From Caldilineaceae bacterium (lineage in GTDB: Bacteria; Chloroflexota; Anaerolineae; Caldilineales; Caldilineaceae), in NCBI GenBank assembly GCA_020634755.1, contig JACKBC010000008.1, positions 1 to 64,000 of the forward strand: a stretch of 64,000 nucleotides of DNA, given 5' to 3'. Both the position numbers and the translations under genes were made by a program. Every line of letters begins with the position of its first letter. The stretch's first letter is position 1. Below the pieces are notes generated by a model. The model was not told the origin of the DNA. It saw nothing but the letters and a program-made list of their open reading frames with translations, and ran no database searches. This document shows positions 16,437 to 25,462 of this stretch, one piece after another.

Positions 16437-17624
16437 ATGACGAAGCGGCAACTTGCCGACAGCATCCGCATCAAGAAGACCAGCAACGGCATCAACACCT
16501 TTACGCCCTTCCCGCATTATGAAGTCGACAATGGCGCCACCGTCAAATACTACACCTTCAACGGACTGCGCGTTGCCATGCGCAAAGGCAGTACGCTATA
16601 CTACCTCCACGCGGACCATCTCGGCTCCACCGCGTTAACCACCACCGGCAGCGGCGCCGGCGTCAGCCAGACCTACTGCGCCTACGGCAAAACGCGCAGC
16701 GGCACCACGTGCGCCAGCGGCAACAGCCTGGCCACGGACCGCCAGTTCACCGGCCAGAAGGTCGATGTGACCGGATTGCATTATTACAATGCGCGGTACT
16801 ATGATGACCACATTGGGCAGTTTGTCAGCCCGGATACCATTGTGCCGGACGGGATCAATCTCTTCGATTGGAACCGCTACATGTATGTGCGCGGTCGCCC
16901 CCTCAATGCGAATGATCCGAGCGGGCATTACTCAAACGAAGAAATTATGCAGCATTTCGGATGTGACTCGTGGAGCTGTGTGGAAAGCAATTTTAATGAG
17001 GGTGGCGCTCTTGAAGGTTCATGGGGTTGGCTCAATGTTCTTCAAGATGCACAAGATGGAGACATGGTTACATCAACCCTGTTAGCTTCCTTAGACGGAC
17101 ACTCTGGCTCTATTAATTCGTCACTCTCAGGCCGAATCCAACGCAACGCCGCTGGTCGGATCGGGGTCAATTTGGATACGTATGTCGGTACCGATTATCA
17201 ACGTCATTTGGTAGAGGGCATGGTGGATAGTGATGCCTTCGCCCAATTCGCAAGGCAAGGTGCGGTTGGGTTATATAGTAGCGAACATGGTCCGGTATAC
17301 GCCCATAGTTCCCAAGCCGCTTGCTATACGACAAATCAATGTGCTACCCAAACTCTTGATGCTGTATCAACAGTAGCTGCTGGAGTTGCGGTAGCCTGTG
17401 TAGGGACCGGAGCAATCCCCTGCGCTTTGGCAGCCAGTCGTGTTAGCACTGGCGCTAGTGCATTGGGGGCTGTCATCAGTGCCGGCAATGCAGCGATCAA
17501 TGAAGGAACGACGAGTGATGCCGTCGTGTCTGTAACGACGGCGGCTATGGGCGCGGTATCTCCACCGTATGTAGCCTTTCCCATTAGTGTTTATCAATGG
17601 TATAGAGACAATAAACCTCATTAG
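16437..17624 (+). CDS. M12 Rhs tip, putative membrane-active toxin
   Basis: 395 residues from an ATG that follows the shared frame lesion; a short core piece (MKTRPGQTLVWNEENQLESV) at 16,358 to 16,455 lies in another frame. Residues 1 to 160 are core ending NANDPSGH. The tip has an N-terminal soluble part (EEIMQHFGCDSWSCVESNFN and GRIQRNAAGRIGVNLDTYVG) and a C-terminal third of hydrophobic helices: LDAVSTVAAGVAVACVGTG, ALAASRVSTGASALGAVISA, AVVSVTTAAMGAVSPPYVAF. A membrane immunity gene follows. No family recognised. Confidence 0.55.
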   Translation: MTKRQLADSIRIKKTSNGINTFTPFPHYEVDNGATVKYYTFNGLRVAMRKGSTLYYLHADHLGSTALTTTGSGAGVSQTYCAYGKTRSGTTCASGNSLATDRQFTGQKVDVTGLHYYNARYYDDHIGQFVSPDTIVPDGINLFDWNRYMYVRGRPLNANDPSGHYSNEEIMQHFGCDSWSCVESNFNEGGALEGSWGWLNVLQDAQDGDMVTSTLLASLDGHSGSINSSLSGRIQRNAAGRIGVNLDTYVGTDYQRHLVEGMVDSDAFAQFARQGAVGLYSSEHGPVYAHSSQAACYTTNQCATQTLDAVSTVAAGVAVACVGTGAIPCALAASRVSTGASALGAVISAGNAAINEGTTSDAVVSVTTAAMGAVSPPYVAFPISVYQWYRDNKPH

Positions 17625-17634
17625 GAGAATATCT

Positions 17635-17916
17635 GTGGCCATCATCAAAATATTTCTTTTTGTTGTAATATTCATGTGTGGAAGTTATTTTCATTGGCAA
17701 CAAGCTAAGCTAAATTATCCTTCTAAAATAATCCTATTTATTGAAGGTTTCATTGCGCTTAGCCTGGGGATTTGGTTATTGCCATTAGGGGTGTTGGATA
17801 AAATGGCATTAGGGCAACAGGTTTTGATGATTTTGGGAGCAGGTTTATTGGGAGGGTTTATTTTTACATTCTTATTTCCACAGAAAATACGGAGTATTAT
17901 GTACGATCAAGATTGA
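17635..17916 (+). CDS. M12 immunity protein candidate, membrane protein (GTG start)
   Basis: 93 residues from GTG at 17,635, chosen because AGGAGA stands seven bases upstream, overlapping the toxin stop. Helices at about 4 to 17 (IKIFLFVVIFMCGSYF), 29 to 47 and 57 to 79 (VLMILGAGLLGGFIFTFLF). Basic end KIRSIMYDQD. Matches the hydrophobic tip upstream. Confidence 0.65.
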   Translation: MAIIKIFLFVVIFMCGSYFHWQQAKLNYPSKIILFIEGFIALSLGIWLLPLGVLDKMALGQQVLMILGAGLLGGFIFTFLFPQKIRSIMYDQD

Positions 17917-17924
17917 CATTCAAG

Positions 17925-17955
17925 AATGGGTCGGCATGAAGTCGACCCATTTGTT
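17925..17955 (+). terminator. Terminator behind M12
   Basis: AATGGGTCG with CGACCCATT around a nine-base loop, followed by TTGTTTTC. Confidence 0.6.
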
Positions 17956-17982
17956 TTCATCACTTTTTACGTTCAAGTTTAG

Positions 17983-18204
17983 CCTTCCTGTTGAGGAGAT
18001 TTCTCGTGCGCGATATCTTTTGAAGGAAGGGGGAACTGTTAAACGAGACGGCTGCAAAATGCAGCCGCCGTTCGTTGTATCAAAGGTTGTTGGTGTTGTT
18101 TGTCCACCAATCACACAGTCAGCTTGTCAACCAGTCCCCCCTTCCTGTCCCGATCATCACGCGTCCCACTACGCCAGAGCTAGGAAGGGGGTCAGGGGGT
18201 AGTT
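17983..18204. mobile_element. Short derivative of the DUF559 element (no gene)
   Basis: Begins GCCTTCCTGTTGAGGAGAT and has GAAGGAAGGGGGAACTGTT early, then CAACCAGTCCCCCCTTCCTG, CATCACGCGTCCC and TAGGAAGGGGGTCAGGGGGT at the right end, all matching the outer parts of the elements at 19,958 and 35,564. The DUF559 gene is missing; the middle holds only a hairpin CGGCTGCA..TGCAGCCG. It is followed by CAACGGAACGACC as in the full copies. Confidence 0.6.
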
Positions 18205-18223
18205 CAACGGAACGACCATCAAA

Positions 18224-18913
18224 TTGTCGTATAACAGGTTCATGTATACGGTCGGCAATCCCCTCAATGCGAATGATCCGAGTGGACATAGCCAGTGTTT
18301 GGACTGTGTAGGTGGCGGCGCATTTAGCGGTGGGTTTGCTACACAATCAGCTTATATTGCGGCACGACGTGCCCTGATCACTGTTGGCGCCGGTGGGGCA
18401 GGATACGCGGCTGGCGAAGTCATTAAGGAACTCAACGCGGATGAAGCCCAAGAATCCTTCCCACTGCCAGACAACCAGCCCACCGTCCTGGGGACACCTT
18501 TGGAGGGCCACGATTCGTGGACCTATGTCACCGAGCCCACCGATGCGCCGGGCAGCCAGGCGACTGGTTTTCCGTTGGTCCAGCAGCAGGTGGGGGATAA
18601 TGTTGTTTATAGCAATCACGAAGTTTACATTGTGCGTGATCCGAAAACAGGTGCAGTTGAAATCTATGTAGGGCGCACAAATCAAGGCCTCAGTAGTCGA
18701 GAAAAGCAGCATCGCAAGGTATCCGGAAGAGAAACTTGGGAATTGGAACTTGTGAAAACTGGGCTTACCTATGATCAAGCAAGAGAACTTGAACAAGAGC
18801 TGATTATGCAGTATGGTCTAGACAATTTAGAAAATCAGAGAAATGAAATTGCGCGAAGCAAGTGGTCCGATTATCTGAAAGGCATATATGATCAGCTGAA
18901 GGGAGAACAATAA
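18224..18913 (+). CDS. M13 Rhs tip, GIY-YIG nuclease toxin
   Basis: 229 residues from TTG; only the last core piece LSYNRFMYTVGNPLNANDPS is present. Linker and joint (FPLVQQQVGDNV) as in M7 and M20. GIY-YIG motifs as VYI at 134 to 136 and YVG at 148 to 150, SSREKQH with the motif Arg, and a Glu in ELEQEL near 190. Intact where M7 is frameshifted. Its stop and the next ATG share one base (TAATG). Confidence 0.8.
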   Translation: MSYNRFMYTVGNPLNANDPSGHSQCLDCVGGGAFSGGFATQSAYIAARRALITVGAGGAGYAAGEVIKELNADEAQESFPLPDNQPTVLGTPLEGHDSWTYVTEPTDAPGSQATGFPLVQQQVGDNVVYSNHEVYIVRDPKTGAVEIYVGRTNQGLSSREKQHRKVSGRETWELELVKTGLTYDQARELEQELIMQYGLDNLENQRNEIARSKWSDYLKGIYDQLKGEQ

Positions 18914-19599
18914 TGGGATGGTGGTTTGATAAGTTTCAGGAGCAAGAATTAGTGCAGGGCGATGCACCGTACGACATTCTTAGCCAGGCATTTAAAGAAA
19001 TATCCCAAGAGTATCTACAAGATTGGAATCGCAAGCCTACGCTGCATGAACTCATTAGGTCTATTGAGATCGTGCTTGCTGCGACTCTTGACGAATTTAT
19101 TCTCGTGGACGAGTCAATTGAATTAGTAAAACTGACAGCAAAGACGAAAAAGCGAAGACGACTTCAGCCATATCATGTCGGTGACTTTTTTGCGATTCCG
19201 CTATCAAATAGGTCGTATGCGTATGGGAGAATATTGTCAGACATTCAACAAGAAAGAATGGGGATGTTGGTGGGTATATACAATCAGGTAACTGAACATA
19301 TCATACACTCATCTAGCATCATTGACAGGTCTTTTATGTTTGCTCCATTCTATTGCAGTGATGAGGGTTGGATAACCTGGAAATGGAAGATTTTAGGAAA
19401 CGAACCAATTAGTCCTGACGAATTTGAATTTCCAAAATTTAAATTAGGCACTGAGTCCACAGGTTGGCAAATAATGGATAGGAATCGAATAATCGAAGCT
19501 ACTGCAAAGGAAGTTAAAGATTTGGAGTATGCGTCCTTGCGGAGCCTCGGAGCTGTAGAATGGCGGATAGAACAACTGTTATTAAACCGTCAAAGTTGA
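18913..19599 (+). CDS. M13 immunity protein, Imm26-like
   Basis: 228 residues, same length as the M7 partner. HVGDFFAIPLSNRSYAYGR followed by ILSDIQQERMGMLVGIYN is the Imm26-type core. Substitutions against M7 are spread along the whole protein, so the two pairs have diverged together while their toxins keep the same active-site residues. Confidence 0.76.
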   Translation: MGWWFDKFQEQELVQGDAPYDILSQAFKEISQEYLQDWNRKPTLHELIRSIEIVLAATLDEFILVDESIELVKLTAKTKKRRRLQPYHVGDFFAIPLSNRSYAYGRILSDIQQERMGMLVGIYNQVTEHIIHSSSIIDRSFMFAPFYCSDEGWITWKWKILGNEPISPDEFEFPKFKLGTESTGWQIMDRNRIIEATAKEVKDLEYASLRSLGAVEWRIEQLLLNRQS

Positions 19600-19625
19600 A
19601 GCCAGGTGGCCTTCTCTAGATAGAA

Positions 19626-19713
19626 GCAACAACGGAATCAACGCGGAAACGGAAATGCCTCCAAATACAAGTGGTCTTGAGGCAACCCGCTAAGGCATTG
19701 ATTCCGTTGTTGT
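19626..19713 (+). terminator. M13 boundary hairpin, nested
   Basis: Outer stem AACAACGGAATCAA with TTGATTCCGTTGTT, now perfect, and the same inner stem as at 9616. Confidence 0.6.
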
Positions 19714-19723
19714 TATTGTCAAA

Positions 19724-19957
19724 ACGTGCAGCACCTACAACACCCGTCAGGTCTACGCCTACCGCAACGACGGCCGCCTGAGCGTGCTGGAAGGCGCCAG
19801 CCTGGCCAACGAGACCACCTTCCCCATCCACGGCTACAACGACGCCAACTACACCTATGAAGCGCGCGGCAACCTGAAAACGCGCCCGGTGCAGCTGACC
19901 ACCGGCGGCTTTGCCATCCCCGGCCAAACGCTGACCTGGGACGTGGAAAACCGGCTG
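19724..19957 (+). other. M14 Rhs core fragment, left of inserted element
   Basis: Codes for STYNTRQVYAYRNDGRLSVL to LTWDVENRL and is then cut by the element at 19,958. The core resumes at 20,618 as NGTTVKSYTFGGQTIAM, so the part from VTVSGTS to HYEVD is missing. Confidence 0.7.
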
Positions 19958-20617
19958 GACCTACCCCCTGCCCCCCTTCCTGTTGAGAATATTCGTGGTT
20001 TGTGTTGTTTGTTGCAGGAAGGGGGAACTGTTGGAGGGGGCGGCGGCGCGGGCGGTTTATGCTTGGATTTGGTGGATGGTCTGGCGAATCTGAGCAAGGG
20101 CATCGGGGAGATTTTCGAGAATGGCGGCGTTGGTCATGCGCAGGATGTGGAAGCCATGTTGCGTCAAGATGCGGTCGCGCTCGGCATCGTGTCCGTGGCG
20201 CTGGGCGTGAATCTCGCCATCCAACTCGATTATCAACCGCACCGCGTGGCAATAAAAATCGACAATGAAGCCCGCTATCACCTGCTGCCGGCGGAAGTGC
20301 ATTCGGTCGAGCTGATTCGTGCGTAGCGCCTGCCAAAGCACGCGCTCGGCTGGCGTCATTCGCTTGCGTAGCTGACGGGCTTGTTCCTGTTTGGCTGGAC
20401 TGACGGGTTGACCGCGCACCACACGTCTCATATCGCATATCTCCTGCGGCCAGCATAGCAAGCCAGTTTCCCCATGCCAATCGGTCAAATAGCGTATTTG
20501 GGTTGGCAACCTCACTGTCGCGCAACGCACAGCCAGATCGTCAACCAGTCCCCCTTCCTGCCCCCATCATCACGCGTCCCGTCACGCCAAAGCGAGGAAG
20601 GGGGTCAGGGGTAGGTC
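19958..20617. mobile_element. Hairpin-ended element carrying a DUF559 nuclease gene, copy 1
   Basis: About 660 bases with inverted ends: GACCTACCCCCTG at the left, CAGGGGTAGGTC at the right. Each end is itself a hairpin, with arms CCCCCTTCCTG and CAGGAAGGGGG on the left and CCCCCTTCCTG and GAGGAAGGGGG on the right. The cargo is a minus-strand DUF559 gene. The second copy at 35,564 is nearly identical and inserted at the same core position. No transposase is present, so movement in trans or by the nuclease itself are both open. Confidence 0.6.
20057..20431 (-). CDS. DUF559 endonuclease-domain protein, copy 1
   Basis: 124 residues starting MRRVVRGQPVSPAKQEQARQ, with AGGAGATAT before the ATG. 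RKRMTPAERVLWQALRTNQL followed by FRRQQVIAGFIVDFYCHAVR and LIIELDGEIHAQR is the DUF559 domain, a Vsr/PD-(D/E)xK-type nuclease fold: the Asp in VDFYC and the Glu in IELDG are the likely metal ligands. A longer open frame upstream is not needed. It is the only gene in the element and is antisense to the host rhs fragment. Nearly identical to the copy at 35,666. Confidence 0.8.
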   Translation of the reverse strand: MRRVVRGQPVSPAKQEQARQLRKRMTPAERVLWQALRTNQLDRMHFRRQQVIAGFIVDFYCHAVRLIIELDGEIHAQRHGHDAERDRILTQHGFHILRMTNAAILENLPDALAQIRQTIHQIQA

Positions 20618-20665
20618 AACGGAACCACCGTCAAATCCTACACCTTTGGCGGCCAAACCATTGCC

Positions 20666-21661
20666 ATGCGCCGCGGCAGTACGCTATACTACCTCCACGG
20701 CGACCATCTCGGCTCCACCGCGCTGACCACCACCGGCAGCGGGACCGGCGTCAGCCAGACCTACTGCGCCTATGGCAAAACGCGCAGCGGCACCACCTGC
20801 GCCAGCGGCAATTCCCTGGCCACGGACCGCCAGTTTACCGGCCAGCAGTATGATGTGACCGGCCTGCATTATTACAATGCGCGCTATTTTGATGATCACA
20901 TTGGGCAGTTTGTCAGCCCGGATACCATTGTGCCGGATGCGGGGGATTTACATTCGTACAATAGATTCATGTACACCCGCGGTAATCCCCTCAATTGGGT
21001 CGACCCGTCGGGACATCAAGATGTTTGTAGCGTGGCGTGTGGGCCGGCGCCGCTCATTGATTTACAACAGGTGGCAGATACGGCTCGCAATGCTGGACCT
21101 TATGTAGTCCCAGTGGCAGCGGTAGCAACGGCTACTGTAGGTATGGTATATGCCAGCGAGTGGGCGCTAAATGACCCACTACCAAGCTACCCCATGCCCT
21201 TCCCCGAAAGCTCATCAGATTCCGTGACAGCTTCTTTTCCGCTGCCGGGCTCGAATACAGTGGGGGTGGAAGGCATTCCGCTGGTGGACTCAGGATTGTC
21301 TATGCTGGATACGCCGCAGACCGTTGCGCCGGGGATGAATATATTGGCGGACCCACTGAAGAATACCAGTATGGACGATCTTATCTATCTCGCTAGTGAA
21401 AAGACATATCAAAAACCAGCAACAGGAAATCGGACCAAATACTGGAAAGGAGTTACTGAACAAGTTCGGAAAAAAAATAACGGTGTGTGTGTCATTTGTG
21501 GAGAACCAGCAACTACGAATGATCATATCGTGCCATGGAAATTCTGGAAAATGGGTTCGCAAAGCCGCGGAGAAGAGATAGACCGGTTCAATGATATAAA
21601 CAACATGCAACCTATGTGCCGATCATGTAATTCGCGTAAAGGAGCTAATATTCCTGAATAA
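20666..21661 (+). CDS. M14 Rhs tip, HNH nuclease toxin
   Basis: 331 residues from MRRGSTLYYLHGDHLGS; the core runs in frame back to the element's right end at 20,618. Core to residue 116 (WVDPSGH), then a proline-rich linker with MPFPESSSDSVTASFPLPGS. The tip is a canonical HNH nuclease with a zinc-binding frame: CVIC at 275 to 278, NDHIVPW with Asp 286 and His 287, FNDINNMQPMC, and CRSCNSRKG with Cys 318 and 321. It would cut DNA in the target cell. Followed by a SUFU-like immunity gene. Confidence 0.85.
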   Translation: MRRGSTLYYLHGDHLGSTALTTTGSGTGVSQTYCAYGKTRSGTTCASGNSLATDRQFTGQQYDVTGLHYYNARYFDDHIGQFVSPDTIVPDAGDLHSYNRFMYTRGNPLNWVDPSGHQDVCSVACGPAPLIDLQQVADTARNAGPYVVPVAAVATATVGMVYASEWALNDPLPSYPMPFPESSSDSVTASFPLPGSNTVGVEGIPLVDSGLSMLDTPQTVAPGMNILADPLKNTSMDDLIYLASEKTYQKPATGNRTKYWKGVTEQVRKKNNGVCVICGEPATTNDHIVPWKFWKMGSQSRGEEIDRFNDINNMQPMCRSCNSRKGANIPE

Positions 21662-21681
21662 ATCCAGAGCGCTGTTAATGT

Positions 21682-21737
21682 CTCATATGATTGCCAGATC
21701 ATGCATTTACCATAATTGGCTTTGGCAGTCATATGAG
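21682..21737 (+). terminator. Hairpin between M14 toxin and immunity
   Basis: 15-base stem with one G-T pair, CTCATATGATTGCCA and TGGCAGTCATATGAG. The immunity ATG follows 41 bases later. Confidence 0.65.
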
Positions 21738-21777
21738 TTCAATATGACTCATAAATTTACATATAGGCAGGTAAAAA

Positions 21778-22392
21778 ATGATTGACGTATCCGACTTTAA
21801 TCCTCAAGAACTTGAAATTATTGCTCACTATGAAGGATATATAGGAATTCCGACGAAAATTAAGAGTTTCACAAATCTCCCTCATTTAGCCCCCCAATGT
21901 ATTCGAGTTGTTGAATTCCATCCGCGTTCTGATGAATATGACTGGACATACCTCACGATAAGTATAGGTTTTGGTCCCATGCCCTCGTCAGCGTCTGCAC
22001 ATCATACGGAACTAATGATGTATTCTACTCAGAGAAATGATGAAATATTCGACTCCCTATTTCAATTGGCAATGTATCCTTTCATAAATTCGGTTTCCTT
22101 TCAAGCAGGTGACACAATAGCTGGTGAAGTTGACTCTGGGATCATCAATGGCTCACCTCTCACTGAATTTCTATTAACGCCGGTCTATTTCGAGAATGAA
22201 GGCTTTGACAAATTTTCTATTTCAGAAAAACTCTTAATTCAAATTCTATGGGCAACTCCCATATATTTACAGGAACGTCTGTTTATCAAGCAATTTGGAT
22301 GGCGCGTTTTAGTAGAAGAGGTATTTACAAAAATGGAAGTATATGCCGCTGATTTGTGGCGATCCTGCTCCTTATCTGAGTCTAGTAAATGA
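21778..22392 (+). CDS. M14 immunity protein, SUFU-like
   Basis: 204 residues, starting MIDVSDFNPQELEIIAHYEG. The central part, WTYLTISIGFGPMPSS, then HHTELMMYSTQRN, a helix, LFQLAMYPFINSV and FQAGDTI, follows the suppressor-of-fused (SUFU) domain plan (a TxGxxxxP-like strand, 'xELMxY', 'LAxYPF', 'GDTI'). SUFU-domain proteins are known immunity proteins next to nuclease toxins. Soluble, no signal. Confidence 0.72.
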   Translation: MIDVSDFNPQELEIIAHYEGYIGIPTKIKSFTNLPHLAPQCIRVVEFHPRSDEYDWTYLTISIGFGPMPSSASAHHTELMMYSTQRNDEIFDSLFQLAMYPFINSVSFQAGDTIAGEVDSGIINGSPLTEFLLTPVYFENEGFDKFSISEKLLIQILWATPIYLQERLFIKQFGWRVLVEEVFTKMEVYAADLWRSCSLSESSK

Positions 22393-22482
22393 AAGCACCT
22401 GCGAAAAGTATCCAAGTCAAACGATAAATCGCCCCATATGAAGACTCAGAGAAGGATCTTTGAAATACTGAAAAATACTTTT

Positions 22483-22521
22483 AAATAGCAGAATAAGCAA
22501 CACAATCTCATTCTGCTATTT
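22483..22521 (+). terminator. M14 boundary hairpin
   Basis: 12-base stem AAATAGCAGAAT and ATTCTGCTATTT. Rhs core of M15 follows within a few bases. Confidence 0.65.
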
Positions 22522-22555
22522 CAACACTGCCACCACCAGCTATAACAGCCGCGGC

Positions 22556-24110
22556 ATGGCCTCCATCTTGAGCAGCAGCGGGCTGGGCACGCTGGTGGAC
22601 AGCACCACCTACGACGCCGAAGGGCGGCTGACGCAGATGCGCTTCCCGGCCGGTGGCAACCTCTACCGCACGCAGACCTACTGGCCGTGGACCGGCGCCG
22701 CCAACAACACCAACGGCCGCCTCAAAGAGATCCGGGTGGGGACCAACAACGCCGGCAACGCGTCCGACCGGCTCTACTTCCTCTACGGGTACGATTCGTT
22801 TGGCAACATTGGCGGGCTGTCGGAAAAGTATAACAACGGCGCGCTGACCAACTACACCATTACCTACGACAACCAGAACCGGCTAACCAGCGCCTTTGGC
22901 AAAACCTACGCCTACCGCAACGACGGCCGCCTGAGCGTGCTGGAGGGCGCCAGCCTGGCCAACGAGACCACGTTCCCCATCCACGGCTACAACGACGCCA
23001 ACTACACCTATGAAGCGCGCGGCAACCTCAAAACGCGCCCGGTGCAGTTGACGAACGGCAACTTCGCCATCTCTAGCCAAACGCTGACCTGGGATGTGGA
23101 GAACCGACTGGAGAGCGTGGCAGGGGAGACCTATCTCTACGACGAGAACGGCGTCCGCATCAAGAAGATCGTGGGCAGCATCCCCACCGTCTACCCCTTC
23201 CCCTTCTACGAACAGAGCGCTGGCGTTGTCACGAAATATTACTCCTTCAACGGCATGCGCGTTGCCATGCGCCGCGGCAGTACGCTATACTACCTCCACG
23301 GCGACCACCTGGGCTCCACTGCGCTGACCACCACCGGCAGCGGAACCGGAACCAACCAGACCTACTGCGCCTATGGCAAAACGCGCAGCGGAACCACCTG
23401 CGCCAGCGGCAACAGCCTGGCCACGGACCGCCAGTTTACCGGCCAGCAGTACGATGTGACGGGTCTGCATTATTACAACGCCCGATTCTACGATGACCAC
23501 ATTGGGCAGTTTGTGTCGCCGGATTCGGTGGTGCCGGATGCAAGTACGTTGATTGATTACAACAGGTTCGCCTATGCCAGAGCAAATCCCCTTAAGTACA
23601 ATGACCCGTCCGGTCATTGTATCTGGGATGGTTGTATTCTGGAGTTAATTGTGGCAGGCGCAATTGTTGGCGCTATAGCTAATGGGGGTGGTAATGCTGG
23701 TGTCCAGATCGCCACAAACTGGGAATCTGATCGTCCCGTACTTGAAAACCTGGGCGATATTAATAAGACGGAAGCAGGGATTGCAGCAGCATTTGGCGGT
23801 CTAGGTGGAGGGTTGGCACCGGTTACTGGTGGGACCAGCGCTCTGATAATTAATGGAGGCTTAGGTGCAGCCCAAGAGGTAACTACCGATATGGTTGTTG
23901 ATGGCAAATCATTTTCTGAAGCGGTTGATGTTGAAACGGCTATTTCTGGTGGTTTAGGAGTCGTTGGTGGAATGATACAGAATAGTGTTCCAACAGAATT
24001 GGTATATCCTCTTAGCAATGGCGAAAACCTTGCTGTCGCGACTGGTAAAGACGCGCTTGCATATGGGGGACGCTGGTTTGCTAGTAACGCCGATACAGAA
24101 CTTTTCGGCC
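22556..24110 (+). pseudogene. M15 Rhs tip, type B membrane-active toxin, cut by IS200-type element
   Basis: The longest core piece in the window: from about 22,521 (NTATTSYNSRGM) through SSSGLGTLVDSTTYDAEGRL, several YD repeats (TYDNQNRLTSAFGKTY, YTYEARGNLKTRP) to DPSGHC near residue 365. The tip resembles M6 and M17 (LELIVAGAIVGAIANGGG, then GGLGGGLAPVTGG), with about a third of the residues changed in the later half. The sequence breaks off after NADTELF, where the IS sequence begins, and resumes at 24,748; the open frame itself reads on to 24,151. The toxin as it stands lacks its last 45 or so native residues. Confidence 0.72.
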
Positions 24111-24111
24111 A

Positions 24112-24747
24112 ACAGTCAACAACCACCGGTAAAACCGGTGGCTTGAATTGATGCACCTGGAAGGTGCACTGTTACTGATTAGTGGTTAGTCGAACAACTT
24201 GCCTTGTGTAGCATCATTGTCTTGATCCCGCTTGTTCTGCCACTTGACATACTTGCGGATGCGCTCTTCATCTAGGCCGACGCTACTTACACAATAGCCG
24301 CGTGACCACACATGCTGGCCCCAATACCGTTTGCGCAATTCGGGAAAACGGTCAAAGGCGCCCAAGGCCGTCTTGCCTTTGAGAAAGCCAATGACTTGCG
24401 ACACCGCATACTTGGGCGGAATCGACAACACTATATGCACATGGTCCGGCTGTACATTCAGTTCCAGAATTTCTACCCCCTTTTTCTGGCCACAGAGGTC
24501 GTAGAGCTTCTGCGTCATATATTGCGCCACTTCGGTGTCCAAAATCTTATATCGATATTTTGGACAAAACACGACGTGATATTTGCATTCATACAACGAA
24601 TGCGATAGCTTTTTGAATTGACGGGTCATTATGTATCTCCTGTTAGTTTCGCACCTTCCAGGTTGATACATAATACCCGTTACATGGCTACCCAATACAT
24701 CGGTCGAACCGCTATTTAGTCCACTACCTGAGGTAGTGGTTTACACT
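24112..24747. mobile_element. IS200-type insertion sequence
   Basis: Carries a Y1 transposase on the minus strand. Palindromes lie near both ends: CCACCGGT..ACCGGTGG at about 24,122 and GCACCTGGAAGGTGC at 24,151, and CCACTACCTGAGGTAGTGG at 24,721. No terminal inverted repeat or target duplication is visible, as usual for the IS200/IS605 group. End points are estimated from where the M6-type toxin sequence stops and resumes. Confidence 0.75.
24186..24629 (-). CDS. tnpA: IS200/IS605-family Y1 transposase
   Basis: 147 residues from the ATG at 24,629 (MTRQFKKLSHSLYECKYHVV), with AGGAGATAC upstream. CKYHVVFCPKYRY is the family start, NVQPDHVHIVLSIPPKY holds the HUH metal-binding pair (His-Val-His), and RYWGQHVWSRGYCVSSVGLD leads to the YVKWQ end that supplies the catalytic Tyr in YCVSS/KYVKWQ. 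Length is normal for IS200 TnpA; no tnpB is present. It would move the element through single-stranded DNA. It looks intact. Confidence 0.9.
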   Translation of the reverse strand: MTRQFKKLSHSLYECKYHVVFCPKYRYKILDTEVAQYMTQKLYDLCGQKKGVEILELNVQPDHVHIVLSIPPKYAVSQVIGFLKGKTALGAFDRFPELRKRYWGQHVWSRGYCVSSVGLDEERIRKYVKWQNKRDQDNDATQGKLFD

Positions 24748-24897
24748 TTTGAATTAACTGCCATAACTAGCTCGCGTTTTATTGTTGGTGCAGGCACTGG
24801 CAATGTTCCTGTTCCCACCGAAAACTCTGAGACTTGTAGTTGGTCATGTCCTTTACAGACAGTACAAAATTGGTGGAATAGTGATAGAGAGGAATAG
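24748..24897 (+). pseudogene. M15 toxin remnant after the IS
   Basis: Reads FELTAITSSRFIVGAGTGNV, then PVPTENSETCSWSCPLQTVQ and ends NWWNSDREE. The part RFIVGAGTGNVPVP matches RFVMGAGIGNVPIP near the end of M6, so this is the severed C-terminus of the M15 tip. Confidence 0.72.
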
Positions 24898-24918
24898 CAA
24901 GGTATAACGTAGGCTTAA

Positions 24919-24966
24919 TACTCTGAGTATGGGGGCGTGGTTAGAATTTGCCCCATACTCAGAGTA
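24919..24966 (+). terminator. Hairpin between M15 remnant and immunity
   Basis: Perfect 16-base stem, TACTCTGAGTATGGGG and CCCCATACTCAGAGTA. The immunity start follows 33 bases later. Confidence 0.7.
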
Positions 24967-24998
24967 CCATTATTTATTCGCCTGGAGAGTTGCAAAAT

Positions 24999-25331
24999 AT
25001 GATTGATGAACGCATTTTCCTAATCATACTTCCCGCTATTTTTTTGTGGTGTATAACAATTCCTAGCCATCGCACTCGATTCATCAAATCCGATAAAATT
25101 AACGTTGGACACGCAGTTGCATTTCTAGCGGGAAGCAGGACAAATTTAGTAAGTCGACAAACATTTGGATTACAACTGGGATACCTGAGTATGATTTTTT
25201 GGTATATCATTCTTCGCATTTCAAATTTCAATTATCTTATTACCAATGCATATGTATTCAGCATATTATTGGGAGCGATTACCGGTTTGATACTTCAAAG
25301 AGTTCTCAAACTGTTTTCTATAACTACATAA
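24999..25331 (+). CDS. M15 immunity protein candidate, membrane protein
   Basis: 110 residues from the ATG at 24,999, with GGAGAG upstream; a longer frame from 24,948 lacks a good site. MIDERIFLIILPAIFLWCIT aligns with the M6 partner, and the two later hydrophobic segments (LGYLSMIFWYIILRI and ILLGAITGLILQRVL) are conserved in place. The gene remains intact although its toxin is broken. Confidence 0.68.
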   Translation: MIDERIFLIILPAIFLWCITIPSHRTRFIKSDKINVGHAVAFLAGSRTNLVSRQTFGLQLGYLSMIFWYIILRISNFNYLITNAYVFSILLGAITGLILQRVLKLFSITT

Positions 25332-25417
25332 GCCCATCATATCAAAGGCCATTATGGTGGTCTAGGAAATCTGGGGATAAAACGGCCTGCGCATGGCCAG
25401 GCGCAAAGGCAGCAACG

Positions 25418-25462
25418 TGTAGTGCGGGCGTTTTGTTGAACAGTTAAAATGCCCGCACTACA
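25418..25462 (+). terminator. M15 boundary hairpin
   Basis: 17-base stem with one G-T pair, TGTAGTGCGGGCGTTTT and AAAATGCCCGCACTACA. The left arm alone recurs at 9797. Confidence 0.65.

Noticed and set aside
19784..20326. + strand frame running from Rhs core through the DUF559 element
   Set aside because: Inside the element it is only the antisense of the DUF559 gene; the same happens at 35,390.
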